A stretch of DNA of 64,000 nt from Caecitellus pseudoparvulus. Lineage: Eukaryota; Bigyra: Bicosoecida. The position numbers and the translations under genes were made by a program. The notes beneath the pieces are model-generated. The model worked only from the letters and a program-made list of their open reading frames with translations. It had not been told where the DNA came from and searched no databases. This document shows positions 53,795 through 63,275 of this stretch, in pieces. Every line of letters starts with the position of its first letter. Position 1 is the first letter of the stretch. The DNA lies in the NCBI GenBank assembly GCA_965644315.1, contig CBFFRQ010000065.1:186001-250000 (forward strand). The letters run 5' to 3'.

Positions 53795-55954
53795 ATGCAG
53801 CGCATGTTAGAGGACTGGTTCAGTCCCCAAGCAGTGCAGCTGGTGGTGGACACGATATCTGGCGGGTCACTGCACCCGCCCGCCGCGGCCAAGGGGCGAG
53901 GCAGGAAACGCCAGCGAAACCCCACGCCTGAGCCCGCCTCAGAAACAGTCATCTCCATTTCGGACAGCGACAGTGATGACGATGGTGGCTTTTCTATTGT
54001 CATACCTGACTCCCCGTCGTCCTCTCCTTCCAAAGAGGTGCGTTGCAGCGGCGCTGGAAAGGAAGCGACCTGCTCTGTGTTTGAGCGCACTGTGGTACGC
54101 TCCCGGCTCGCCGCGCAGGCTGCATCAGGCTCCGGCGACGTGGCTGCGCCGCAGCGCACCACTCGGGCCTCTGCACGTCTCGCAAAGGCTGCGGCCACTT
54201 CGCCTGCAAAGGCCACACCAGCTGCTGGTGTCTCCCCCACTTGCCCCGTGGATTTGAGGGAAGTGTACCTGGCAACGGCGAGCCTGCAGGTGGGAGAGGG
54301 GGCCGCTGCGGGGACCCCGGCGAAGCGCAGGGCAACCTCCAAAGGAGGCTTCCGCGCATCAGCCAAGAAATCCCCAAAGGCGGCCGTTGGCATCGGCTAC
54401 AGCGGCAGCACTGCGGATGCCGCCTTGCGCAAAGAAGCGGCCGCGGCTCTGGAAGCCAAGTCACAGGCAGACGCGTTGCAGCTGGTGGCCGCACTGAAGC
54501 GCCTGCGCCGCGCGCTGCCTGCGACAGAGCCTGAGCCTGCCGTGGCCGAGGCCCTCGTGTACTTCCTGTGCCTTGGCTGCGTGAGCCCGAGTGACTTGTT
54601 CCAGACCGTGCGCACAGCCCGCCCAGCGCCGGCGAGCTTGGCTGGCATTGCCTCCAGCCTCCTGCAAAACAGCCTCATGCACCTGTCTCAGCAGCCCAAG
54701 CTGGCAAGCGTCGCGGTGTCCACTCTGTCCTCCATCGCGTCGTTGCCGTGCCTGCGGGCTGTGCTGCGCTTCGTGCCCGTCACGCGCTGGGAGGAGGGGC
54801 TCACCCCCAAAGCTACCATGCATCGTGAGAATGGCGGCTGGAGCGCGAAACTACGCACTGGAATGCCGCTCCCCCACAGCCTGGCGGGGCGCCTTCAGCG
54901 GCTGGCGGCCGAGTCCAAGACGCTGCTGGGGCTGACGGACACCTCGACGACGGTGGTGGAGGGCGCCGATGCGGCAGACTTTGAGCGGCAGCAGCTCATG
55001 GCCACGCAGATCTGCGAGGCCAACGACACCATCACCGCCCAGCTGGGCAGCGGGTCGCTGCACCACACACCTTCCCTCTCCCGTGCCGAGGCGTACAAGG
55101 CCGCACTGGTCCCCCTCGCCTTCGGGCAGATCCGGGGCCTGGCCGCCCAGCACAGCCTGGCTGGGCGGCCGCAGCAGCAAGGCGTGAAAGCTGTGGCGGC
55201 GCCGCGCTCCATTCGGCAGCTCATGCGGGTGCAGCAGGAGCTGGCGCGGTCCTGCTCGGAGCACATACACCTGGGAGCCAGCATCTTCCTGCGGGCAGAC
55301 CTGGCGCGCTGTGATGTCCTGCGGGCCACGGTATCCGGTCCCGCCGATACGCCCTACGCGTACGGCCTCTTCAACTTCGACATCCAGCTGCCACCCGGGT
55401 ACCCCAAGGTGTCCCCCCAAGTGGTGTGCACCTCCACCAACGGCGGCACCGTGCGCCTGAACCCCAACCTGTACGCGAACGGCAAGGTGTGTTTGAGCCT
55501 GCTGGGGACGTGGTCCGGGCCTGGTTGGGACCCGGACACGTCCACGCTGTCCCAGGTCCTGCTGAGCGTGCAGAGCCTCATCTTCAGCGAGCACCCCATC
55601 GCCAACGAGCCGGGCTTCGAAGCCTTCCTCAAGCGGGGACACTCTGCCGCAAACCGCTTCTACGAGGCGTGTGTGCGCCTGGCAACTCTGCAAGTGGGCA
55701 TCCTGGGGCCGCTCCAGTTTCCAGCCCTCGGCTTGGCTGAAGTCTCCAAGCAGTTCTTTGCTTGGCATGCGAAAGACATCCTACACATGCTCAGTGTCTG
55801 GGAGGCCAAGGCTGTGGCACTGCCGGCTGTGGCGCAGTCCAAGCAGCTCATGCAAGTCTTCTCGCGCGGCATGACCAAGAAGACATTGGTCGCAGAGACG
55901 AAGGCCACCATCGCAGCTGTGCGCAAGGAGCTTAGTGCCCTGCCGCACAAGTGA
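53795..55954 (+). CDS. BIRC6/UBE2O-type ubiquitin-conjugating enzyme with SUMO-interacting-motif-like N-terminus
   Basis: Single exon of 719 residues. The C-terminal half holds a UBC domain of the BIRC6/UBE2O/UBE2Z type: GLFNFDIQLPPGYPKVSPQVVC, then RLNPNLYANGKVCLSLLGTW with catalytic Cys 566, then SQVLLSVQSLIFSEHPIANEPGF. The extended region after the Cys and the missing HPN tripeptide (HPN replaced by NPN) are typical of this subgroup. The N-terminal 90 residues carry two hydrophobic-plus-acidic motifs, VISISDSDSDDD and FSIVIPDS, which fit SUMO-interacting motifs, and a basic GRGRKRQR stretch that fits a nuclear signal. A middle helical region (residues 210-330) resembles an armadillo-like repeat. 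No BIR domain. It probably transfers ubiquitin directly as a hybrid E2/E3, as BIRC6 and UBE2O do. Confidence 0.85.
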   Translation: MQRMLEDWFSPQAVQLVVDTISGGSLHPPAAAKGRGRKRQRNPTPEPASETVISISDSDSDDDGGFSIVIPDSPSSSPSKEVRCSGAGKEATCSVFERTVVRSRLAAQAASGSGDVAAPQRTTRASARLAKAAATSPAKATPAAGVSPTCPVDLREVYLATASLQVGEGAAAGTPAKRRATSKGGFRASAKKSPKAAVGIGYSGSTADAALRKEAAAALEAKSQADALQLVAALKRLRRALPATEPEPAVAEALVYFLCLGCVSPSDLFQTVRTARPAPASLAGIASSLLQNSLMHLSQQPKLASVAVSTLSSIASLPCLRAVLRFVPVTRWEEGLTPKATMHRENGGWSAKLRTGMPLPHSLAGRLQRLAAESKTLLGLTDTSTTVVEGADAADFERQQLMATQICEANDTITAQLGSGSLHHTPSLSRAEAYKAALVPLAFGQIRGLAAQHSLAGRPQQQGVKAVAAPRSIRQLMRVQQELARSCSEHIHLGASIFLRADLARCDVLRATVSGPADTPYAYGLFNFDIQLPPGYPKVSPQVVCTSTNGGTVRLNPNLYANGKVCLSLLGTWSGPGWDPDTSTLSQVLLSVQSLIFSEHPIANEPGFEAFLKRGHSAANRFYEACVRLATLQVGILGPLQFPALGLAEVSKQFFAWHAKDILHMLSVWEAKAVALPAVAQSKQLMQVFSRGMTKKTLVAETKATIAAVRKELSALPHK

Positions 55955-56173
55955 CGGCCAGAAGTCCCTGCATTCCCCACCTCTGCGCCGTTTGGCGGCG
56001 GTGTGATGCATCGCGAAGCCCCCTCCCCCCCCCCTATCCGAGATGTCCACTGCGATGCATCGCAGTTTTCGCAAGCTTCCAAAACTCGAACCACACCGCA
56101 CGATACCGATGTTCTCTTGGAATGTACCTGCGCATAGTTTCCCTTTGTCTACCCTTCCTCGACACCACAGACC

Positions 56174-57545
56174 ATGGCTTCTTCTGCCCCCGTGCCAGGC
56201 GCCGCGGAGGAGAGCAAGGATGTTGAGTACACGGTGGAGCTAAACCACCTCACCTTCACCTACAGCGGAAGCAGCCAGCCTGCCATCGAAGACATCACCT
56301 TCAAGCTGCCAAGGGGCAGCCGATGCCTGCTCGTGGGCGACAATGGGGCTGGTACGTTTGGCCGGCAGGCATGCTGATGTGCGGAAGCTGACGTCACGTC
56401 ACCGTTTTCCGCACCGCAGGCAAGACCACCATCTTGCGCAACCTGGCTGGGCGCCACATCCACGAGCCAGGGGCAGTGAAGGTGCTGGGGCGTGAGAGCT
56501 TCCATGACACCTCCCTCAACTTCCACCGCGCATACATGGGCTGTGACTGGGGCAGGCGCACAGTGGCATTTGCAGGCTACGGGTGCGTGGCGTGGTCGTG
56601 ACGCACGCACCTGCACCACGCCACGCACGCAGAACACTTCCACTCGCAGGTGCCCCATCACTGCTGACGTGGGTGTGACAGAGATGATGAAGAGCACACA
56701 GGAGGCATACCCTGAGCGGCGCAAGATGCTCATGGAGCTGCTGGGCATCAACCCCAATTGGCGCATGCATCAGCTGTCCGATGGCCAGAGGCGCCGCGTG
56801 CAGATCTTCCTGCAGCTCCTGCGCCCCTCCGACGTGTTGCTGCTGGACGAGATCACGACGGACCTGGACGTCATCACTCGCCAGGACTTCTTGCAGTTCT
56901 TGAAGGTGCGCCACACTACCCTGGGAGCAAGGGAATTCCGCGCGAGGAGCACTGCAACTCATGCCGCACCTCGCACGCATGTCCCCTCCCACGGCACAGG
57001 AAGAGACCATCAAGAATGGCACAACCATCGTGTACGCCACGCACATCTTCGGTGGCCTGGACGACTGGGGCACTCATATCGCGTTCCTGGGGCAACGGCG
57101 GCTGAAGTCATTCGACACGTTTGACAGCTGTGCCGACCTGGTGGTGCGTGCGCAACGCAGCCTGTGCACAGAACGGCATGGGCACTCTCTTCCCTGGCTT
57201 ACTCCCTTTCACAGGCCAACAAGGCAGCTGGAGTGGGCTCTCCCCTGCTGCGCACAGTGGAGGGATGGCTGCGCATTGAGAAGGACGCGATGAAGGCGGC
57301 TGGCGAGTGGGTGGCGGAGCCAGCTGCGCGGAAGGAAGACCACGCCATCGCCACAGATGCGGAGCGAGCTGAGGAAGATGCTGATCTCGTGCGTGCTCCC
57401 GCCTAGTCCCTGCCTCGCTGCTGCTGCACGGGGCCTGCTGTTTCGCGCTTCGCAGACTGCTGGGGCTGCGAAGCCCAGCACTGGGCCGGCGCCCAAGGTG
57501 CCCAGTGGCTTTTCCTCGGGTCGCTTCAACAACTATTTTGCATGA
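56174..57545 (+). CDS. CAF16-like: Soluble ABC ATPase, CAF16/ABCI-type
   Basis: Six exons, 56174-56351, 56420-56582, 56650-56905, 57000-57140, 57215-57388 and 57456-57545, all phase consistent, give 333 residues. It is a single nucleotide-binding domain with no membrane segment. Walker A GDNGAGKTT is rebuilt across the first intron; the signature is LSDGQRRRVQI; Walker B is DVLLLDEITTDLD; the H-loop is VYATHIFGG. PITADVGV and the ending RFNNYFA match the yeast CAF16 and plant ABCI19-21 group. Yeast CAF16 associates with the CCR4-NOT complex, while plant relatives sit on the ER, so the role is inferred. Introns are 59-94 bases; four of five donors begin GTG. Confidence 0.88.
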
Positions 57546-57870
57546 GGAGGGTCTGATCGGACTGCTCTGTTTGTAAGCTTGAAACCAACACAATCAGGGT
57601 GAAATGCATTGAGCACTAATGAGTGGGCCGTAATATCTCATTTCTGCAGATTTCTCACACTTGAATCCCCCCAAATTAATGGCTCCTCACGCCCCTCTTC
57701 ATCTCTCACACAGACACCGAGGAGTGTCCATCGCTGACGCGTGTGTCCGTGAGTTCCGGCGCCATTTGAGGCAGGCTGTGTGTGCGGAATATGTACCACC
57801 CCGCCGTCCCTCCTCCCGCCCCTCGTAGCAGCTCTTCCCTCGCATCCCAGCCGGTCCAGAAGACAGCACG
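57546..57870. other. Intergenic region between CAF16-like and MPDU1
   Basis: 325 bases, A/T-richer in its first half (57580-57690). Same-strand neighbours, so it should hold the CAF16-like 3' end and the MPDU1 promoter. No gene, repeat or recognisable signal seen. Confidence 0.5.
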
Positions 57871-58856
57871 ATGAAGGCTTTTTTCGGGCTTTTGGCTGCT
57901 GCAGCAGTGCGTGCTGTGCAAGCGCACAGCGGTCTCAGCCGCCTCGTTTGCCTGCTGGTTGGGTACACGTGCGCTCCTCGCCGCGCAGGCTTTGAGCTGC
58001 GTGGCCGCCTCGGCTCCAGCCGACGATGTGGTGTTTTTCGTGTTCAAGAAGCACTGCCTTGACACCTTTCTGGAGGAGAAGTCCATTCCCAGCACGGAGT
58101 GCCTGAAGTTCACGTTGTCCAAGGGTCTCGGCTACGGCGTCGTGACTGGTGCGTGGCACGCATGGCCGGCGCTGCTCTCAGCCGCTGCACTGCGTTCCAC
58201 TTCCTTGCCACGCAGGGGCTGCCATTGTGAAGTTGCCTCAGATCATCGGCATCATCGGGGCAGGCTTTGTCTCCAACTTGGCCCGCTCGTCTGTGTACCT
58301 GGAGCTTCTGTGTGGGCTGTGGGCGTGGGAGTACAACCACCTCAAGGCAAACCCCTTCTCGACGTACGGAGAGACTGTGTTCATTGCAGTGCAGAATGCC
58401 GTCCTCATCCTCCTGCTCTGGGCATACGCTGACAAGAAGGAAAAGCCGTCAGCCATGGAGTCACTGCTCGTGATCGGCGGGCTTGCTGGTGCCGCTGCCC
58501 TGCCGTTCTACCTGCCCCATGAGCACCTGGAGCACCTGTACACCGCGCAGACAGTCATTTTCACCGTCTCCCGCATGCCCCAGCTGCTGGCAAACTTCAC
58601 CGAGGGCCACACAGGCAGCTCCGCGGGCCTCACCCTCTTCCTGAACTTCGCTGGCACGTGCGCGCGTGTCTTCACCTCCCTGCAAGAGGTCAAGGAGCCC
58701 CTCGTCGCTCTGAACTTCGTCATCAATGCCGCCGTCAACGCTGTGCTGTTCGGGCAGTACCTGTGGTACCGCAAGGCCACCGCGGCACACCTGGCCAAGG
58801 TTGCCAAGGAGCACGCCGACGCAGCCCGTGCGGAGGACGCCAAGAAGACCCAGTGA
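57871..58856 (+). CDS. MPDU1: Mannose-P-dolichol utilization protein MPDU1 (PQ-loop)
   Basis: ER membrane protein needed for use of dolichol-phosphate mannose and glucose as donors in N-glycan and GPI synthesis. Exons 57871-57906 (36 bases), 57989-58148 and 58216-58856 join in phase to 278 residues. The first exon plus the start of the second make a signal-like hydrophobic stretch (MKAFFGLLAAAAALSCV). The family block CLKFTLSKGLGYGVVTGAAIVKLPQ spans the second junction. Two PQ-loop motifs are present, KLPQIIGII and SRMPQLLANF, with GHTGSSAGLTLFLNFAG and ARVFTSLQEV between and after. About six or seven membrane helices can be drawn. The end is basic (KEHADAARAEDAKKTQ), similar to the cytosolic tail of the human protein (247 residues). 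Confidence 0.92.
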
Positions 58857-58966
58857 GGCCAGCACAGCCCCGCAGCACGCAATGCAGTGTTTCTGGGCAG
58901 TGATTGGCCCCCCCGAAATGCACAACGACAGGGGTGTGAGTGTGCGCACACGGTGCACCTGGCCAC

Positions 58967-61900
58967 TCATGAGAAGAAGTATGGCGAGTCCTTCACGTGG
59001 TTCAAGTCCAGCGTGCCGCGCTCGGGCAGCGGCGGCAGGGAGCAGTCAGGGAAGCGCAGTGCCAGTTGGTCCCTGAAGTTCTCCAGCAGCGGCATGCTGT
59101 ACAGGCGCACGAACTGCTCACGCAGGGAGGTGGACATGGTGTCCACATCGCAGGCATGTGTCCAGTAGCTGTCATGGACAGCCGTGAAGGTGAGGCCCCG
59201 CCGGGCGCAGTCGATGGCGGTGAGGAACATGTGTGTGCTGTCCAGGGAGTGCACGTAGTTGGGCGGGAAGGCGCTCTTCTGCCGCTGCCCCGACACAGGC
59301 AGGGCGTCAGAGTCGTCAATGACGCACACGTCTTGCAGCACGGTGCGCACCATGACGGCTTGGTTCCGTCGGTACGGCTGCACGACGGGCAGGCCCAGGG
59401 GGGTGATCCAGCACATGGGCTGGTTGCGCGTGGCGGCGAGGCGTGCCGCGTTGCCCAGCCAGTCCTTGATCGCGTCGGCCGCTGCAAACATCTCGCCCAG
59501 GGACCCCAGCGTGACCTTGGCCAAGTAGATGCTAGCCCCGTACACGGCAGCGTCCAGGTCGTCCACGTGCATGGCTGCGGCGACGGGGTTGATGGCGGGG
59601 TCAAACTTCTCCTGCAGGCGAGCCCGGATCTGCTCCCGCGCGCCAATGAATGTGACGCCGTACACCGACGTCATGACAGTTTGCTTCACCACCTTGCGGT
59701 TCACATGGCCCTGCACAAAGCGTGCTGCGGCGATGTCACCCTCTAACAAGGCTCGCTCGTGGTCTGGCAGATCAGTAGGTGGCGCCCGGGACGCATCCGC
59801 ATCGATACGGGCCAGCACCAGCTTCAGCACTTCACTGTAAACGTCCTGGGGCTTGTCGGCTGCGACGAGGTTGACTGCTCGCGCGCCGGGCTCGTCGCGG
59901 CCCAGAGCGGCGTAGTGCTGCAGCCCGTTGCAGGAGCCGTCCTGGTGCACAGGCAAGTGGCAGACGTAGGAGTGGGGGTCGCCCGACTGCACTGCTGCGG
60001 CGAGTTCGCGGCATGCTGCCAGGGCTTGCCACGGCGAGTCTGCCTCCAGCCACCAGCGCTCACCATCCAGCGGCCGGGCAGCTGAGTCCAGCACGCGCGC
60101 CATGTTCTCTTCCACAAACGCCGCCCGGTCTGCAAATGAGACCTTGTCCACGCCAAACAAGTTTGCAGTGTGCACCTTCAGCCAGTGGAAGCCCCGCTCG
60201 CCGAGGGGCTTGCCTTTCGCGAAAGTGAGCAGGCCACGGCAGACGTCAGCGCCCATGTGGTTCAAGTGGGGCGGCACCGGGTATACCCGCCCCCGGAAGT
60301 CCATGTTGAAGGGAAAGTACACCGCGGGCTCTTCTTTGAACATCTCAGCCACCCGCAACTTGAGCTTCATGTCACAGCGCAGGGAGTGCAGGTCCGAATT
60401 GCCTTGCTTGATTTTCTGCAGTGTCCGGCGGTGCCGGCGCAGGGCGAGTGCCACTTCCTCTTGGTCGGCACAGCCAGACAGGTCGGGCTCGGGGGGCAGA
60501 GGCACGTCTTCGTGGGGCGGCACATCGGCCAGCCCACCCCCTGTCGACCACACTTCCTGCAGCACCTCCAGCACACCCGTGTTGATGCGCCACGGCACTG
60601 CGCCCAGCGCATTCAAGCCTTCGTACACAGACGGCATGTGCACACCCTCTGCCAGCACTTGCTTCTGCAGCCGAGAGCCGCAGGGCCGGATGAGCGGCAC
60701 CCGCTGGCGCAGGTATCCCCCCCTGTCGGGCCGCGTCCAGGGGCGCGGCGGCACCACCATGGGGAAGGTTGTCACGTGGCTGTACCCGACAGCAGTGTCT
60801 TTGAACAGCTCCACAAGGCGGGGGTGGGCCCGCAAGACCCCCACAGACGTGTGCCCGCGCGTGAAGCGGCCGTGCATGAAGGCTGGCATGCGCACGTAGT
60901 TCGCATCCACTGGCCAGGCGGAGTCCCCCTCCCCCCCCTCGTCGTCCTCCGCCACCGCCGCGTGACTCCAAAATGGCGCCTCTGGGTCATCCTCCATCGT
61001 CAACATGCTGCGAAGCCCAGATCCAGCGGCGCCCCCCCGGCTTCGCGTCGTGAAACTGCCCAGGATGGTATGTTTGCCGCCGGGCACATCCTGCTGCCGA
61101 GCTGTGGCTTCTTCCAGCTCTGCAGCGCGGTCCAAGGCGTCCTGGTCAGTGACTGGGACATCCACACGAGCGCTCTTCAGGAGCAGACGCAGCAGCGCCG
61201 CGCCCAGCTTGACGCGATGCGGGGTCGGCCACTCGGGGTCATCCAGCGCCTTGCGAGCAGCCACGCGAAGCTTCTGCAGCTTCTTGGAGTCCAGCGGGCC
61301 CCGCAGCTGCGACCAGAGCCGTTTGTTCTCGCTCTTGAGCTTTAGTAGGTTCACCTCCGCTTGCACGTACTGCCCGATGCGCTCCGCCAGCTGCGTGAAC
61401 TTGCAGACACCGCCTTGGTTCAGCACGGCGCTGAGGGATTCGTGCATGGTCATGACGGCAAGCTTCTCAGGCTTCACGAGGAGCAGGTAGGGACCGTACA
61501 CTGTGCGGTCCTTGCCTTGGCCGCCCTGCTTGAAGTTGCCAGACGCGATGATGTTCTGCTCCTCGTCAATGGCACGCACAAGGGGGGCAAACCACTGCGT
61601 CAGGAGCTTCTGCGCGGGGGCCAGAGACGAGCCACGGTTCATGGACACCACCGACTCGATGATTTCTTTGTATGCCTGCGTGTTCTCTTCTAAGGCCAGG
61701 GTCTCCAGCTCTAATTGCCGCTGCAGGGCGTCCTTGTGCTGGGCAGCCTCGCCACTTGCCGCGTCCGGCGTTTCGTCGTCGGAACGCGAGGTGGCGTGAA
61801 ACGCCAGCTCAGCAGCCCCGAGCGGCACGTCCACGCCGTGCAAGTCCATGCCAGCAGCTGCCGAGCTGCAGGGTCGAGTCCTACTGCATTGGCCTGCCAC

Positions 61901-62008
61901 GGCGTGCCGAGATTGGGACCTCTGCCATGCCGGACTGGGAGCACAGGCGCGGGACACTCGGCGTAATGCTGTGCGGGCCGGCAACGCTGCTGCGCGCACG
62001 GCGAGCAT
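58967..62008 (-). CDS. POLRMT: Mitochondrial T7-type DNA-directed RNA polymerase
   Basis: Transcribes mitochondrial DNA (or plastid DNA in plants with a second copy). Single exon of 1,013 residues from the first true ATG at 62008; the frame continues upstream only through GTG. The N-terminus (MLAVRAAALPARTALRRVSRA) is an Arg/Ala-rich mitochondrial presequence. Core motifs: FPFNMDFRGRVYP near residue 565; catalytic Asp in HQDGSCNGLQHY near 688; NRKVVKQTVMTSVYG near 770, the O-helix Lys and Tyr; and the second catalytic Asp in VHDSYWTHA near 943, followed by the C-terminal foot. The N-terminal extension (60-400) includes helices but no obvious PPR repeats. All key residues are present. It is convergent with MPDU1 (110 bases apart). 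No introns, unlike most neighbours. Confidence 0.95.
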   Translation of the reverse strand: MLAVRAAALPARTALRRVSRACAPSPAWQRSQSRHAVAGQCSRTRPCSSAAAGMDLHGVDVPLGAAELAFHATSRSDDETPDAASGEAAQHKDALQRQLELETLALEENTQAYKEIIESVVSMNRGSSLAPAQKLLTQWFAPLVRAIDEEQNIIASGNFKQGGQGKDRTVYGPYLLLVKPEKLAVMTMHESLSAVLNQGGVCKFTQLAERIGQYVQAEVNLLKLKSENKRLWSQLRGPLDSKKLQKLRVAARKALDDPEWPTPHRVKLGAALLRLLLKSARVDVPVTDQDALDRAAELEEATARQQDVPGGKHTILGSFTTRSRGGAAGSGLRSMLTMEDDPEAPFWSHAAVAEDDEGGEGDSAWPVDANYVRMPAFMHGRFTRGHTSVGVLRAHPRLVELFKDTAVGYSHVTTFPMVVPPRPWTRPDRGGYLRQRVPLIRPCGSRLQKQVLAEGVHMPSVYEGLNALGAVPWRINTGVLEVLQEVWSTGGGLADVPPHEDVPLPPEPDLSGCADQEEVALALRRHRRTLQKIKQGNSDLHSLRCDMKLKLRVAEMFKEEPAVYFPFNMDFRGRVYPVPPHLNHMGADVCRGLLTFAKGKPLGERGFHWLKVHTANLFGVDKVSFADRAAFVEENMARVLDSAARPLDGERWWLEADSPWQALAACRELAAAVQSGDPHSYVCHLPVHQDGSCNGLQHYAALGRDEPGARAVNLVAADKPQDVYSEVLKLVLARIDADASRAPPTDLPDHERALLEGDIAAARFVQGHVNRKVVKQTVMTSVYGVTFIGAREQIRARLQEKFDPAINPVAAAMHVDDLDAAVYGASIYLAKVTLGSLGEMFAAADAIKDWLGNAARLAATRNQPMCWITPLGLPVVQPYRRNQAVMVRTVLQDVCVIDDSDALPVSGQRQKSAFPPNYVHSLDSTHMFLTAIDCARRGLTFTAVHDSYWTHACDVDTMSTSLREQFVRLYSMPLLENFRDQLALRFPDCSLPPLPERGTLDLNHVKDSPYFFS

Positions 62009-62394
62009 GGTGGTTGCCTGAGCGGGGCGGGGCACACTTCCTCCGGATCACAGCACGTGGGAGGTGTGGATATGCTGTGTTTTTACCGAGGGCTGTCACG
62101 GCTTCGGCGTGTGAGTGCCGTGAGAGACGTGGACCACGTGTGGACTGGCTCAAACTGTGCTGGCTGCCTCGCAAGTCGCAGGGTAGCGCAGTTTCCAGAA
62201 GTCAACGCGAGGAGCCACATCTAGAATGGGAATAATCAGTCCCCTCAATATTCAGTTTGCACATGCGCTGATCCTTCATTCTCAAGGCTGCTAGATTGCG
62301 GAGTGCCCTGCGGAAATCGGTTTGCGGCATTGCCACCAAACTCTCCAGCTGAGCTGCAAGGTCGAGGTGCTGGCCAGTGTCCTGGATCCATGCA
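62009..62394. other. Divergent intergenic region, no gene seen
   Basis: 386 bases between the start of the mitochondrial RNA polymerase (-) and the start of the RibD-C-type gene (+). A/T-rich around 62220-62280. No clear signals. Confidence 0.5.
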
Positions 62395-63210
62395 ATGTCA
62401 AAACATATTTCACGTCTGGAGGCATTGCTAGGCGTCCCGTTCTTTACCGAATCGGCCTTCACAGCTGGTATTGTGCACGTGACTGCCTGCCTCATCCAAG
62501 CAGGCAGCCTGACCACCATCAACCTCGGCCCTGCAGCCCCTTCACACCCCCTTGACCACGCATTGCTTGTCGCGAACCGGGCAAGCTGTGACGCTGTGCT
62601 CCAGGCGGCAGGCACAGTGCGGGACGAAGCTCAGCGGTTAGGAGGTCTGCCTGACTCCTACCACGTCAGCGGCACCGGGGCGCCCGAGGTGTTTGCGTGG
62701 CGCAGGCGCCGCCTTGCCGCCGGCATCGGGCGAGAAGGGCCATGCCTGATCCTGACGGCTTCTGGCGACCTGCCTCCCAGTGTGTTCGCGCAGGGACCAG
62801 GGTCGCACGACGCACCCCGCAGCCACGCCCCAGCCGTGCTGACCGCTTCAAGCGGAGTGCAGCAGGCACGCGCCTGTGTGCCAGCATACATCCCCCTGCA
62901 CCACACACCACACCCTTCTCCACAACACGCCATAGCTTTGCTACGAGGCATGGGTGCCCAGCGCATCGCAGTGGAAGGGGGGCCAGGCTTGGCCCGGCAG
63001 ATGTACGCCTCGCCCGAGCCCCGCATCGACTACCTCTTGCTCTCGACGCTGAAGCCTGATCCCAGAAGCGCAGCAGTGCCTGCAGAGGCAAAAGGCAAGG
63101 AATTGCTACACATGGAGCAGCTGCGCGACGAGTTCTACCCCCTGGCCTCAGGGTTTGGCGTGGACTCAGTGTGGGGTCGGTGGTGCTTTCAGCTGTGGCG
63201 GCGGCGATGA
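62395..63210 (+). CDS. RibD C-terminal/dihydrofolate-reductase-fold NADPH reductase
   Basis: Probable reductase of the RibD_C family, whose members reduce a pyrimidine in riboflavin synthesis in bacteria and yeast (RIB7). The ATG at 62395 opens 271 residues in one exon; a GTG at 62377 is in frame but not used. Typical blocks: HALLVANRASCDAVLQAAGTVRDE near base 62555 (the motif read ADAVLVGAGTVR in other members), and RIAVEGGPGLARQMY near 62965, the Gly-rich NADPH-binding turn, then IDYLLLSTLKP. No deaminase domain precedes it, so it is the free-standing type as in yeast RIB7. An insert between the two blocks, and the weak N-terminal third, leave some doubt about substrate. It ends 66 bases from the convergent gene. 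Confidence 0.72.
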   Translation: MSKHISRLEALLGVPFFTESAFTAGIVHVTACLIQAGSLTTINLGPAAPSHPLDHALLVANRASCDAVLQAAGTVRDEAQRLGGLPDSYHVSGTGAPEVFAWRRRRLAAGIGREGPCLILTASGDLPPSVFAQGPGSHDAPRSHAPAVLTASSGVQQARACVPAYIPLHHTPHPSPQHAIALLRGMGAQRIAVEGGPGLARQMYASPEPRIDYLLLSTLKPDPRSAAVPAEAKGKELLHMEQLRDEFYPLASGFGVDSVWGRWCFQLWRRR

Positions 63211-63275
63211 GGCAGGGTGACAGACGGGCACAAACAGAGGAGGCATAGTGGACGCGAGCATGCATGCATTGGGGT

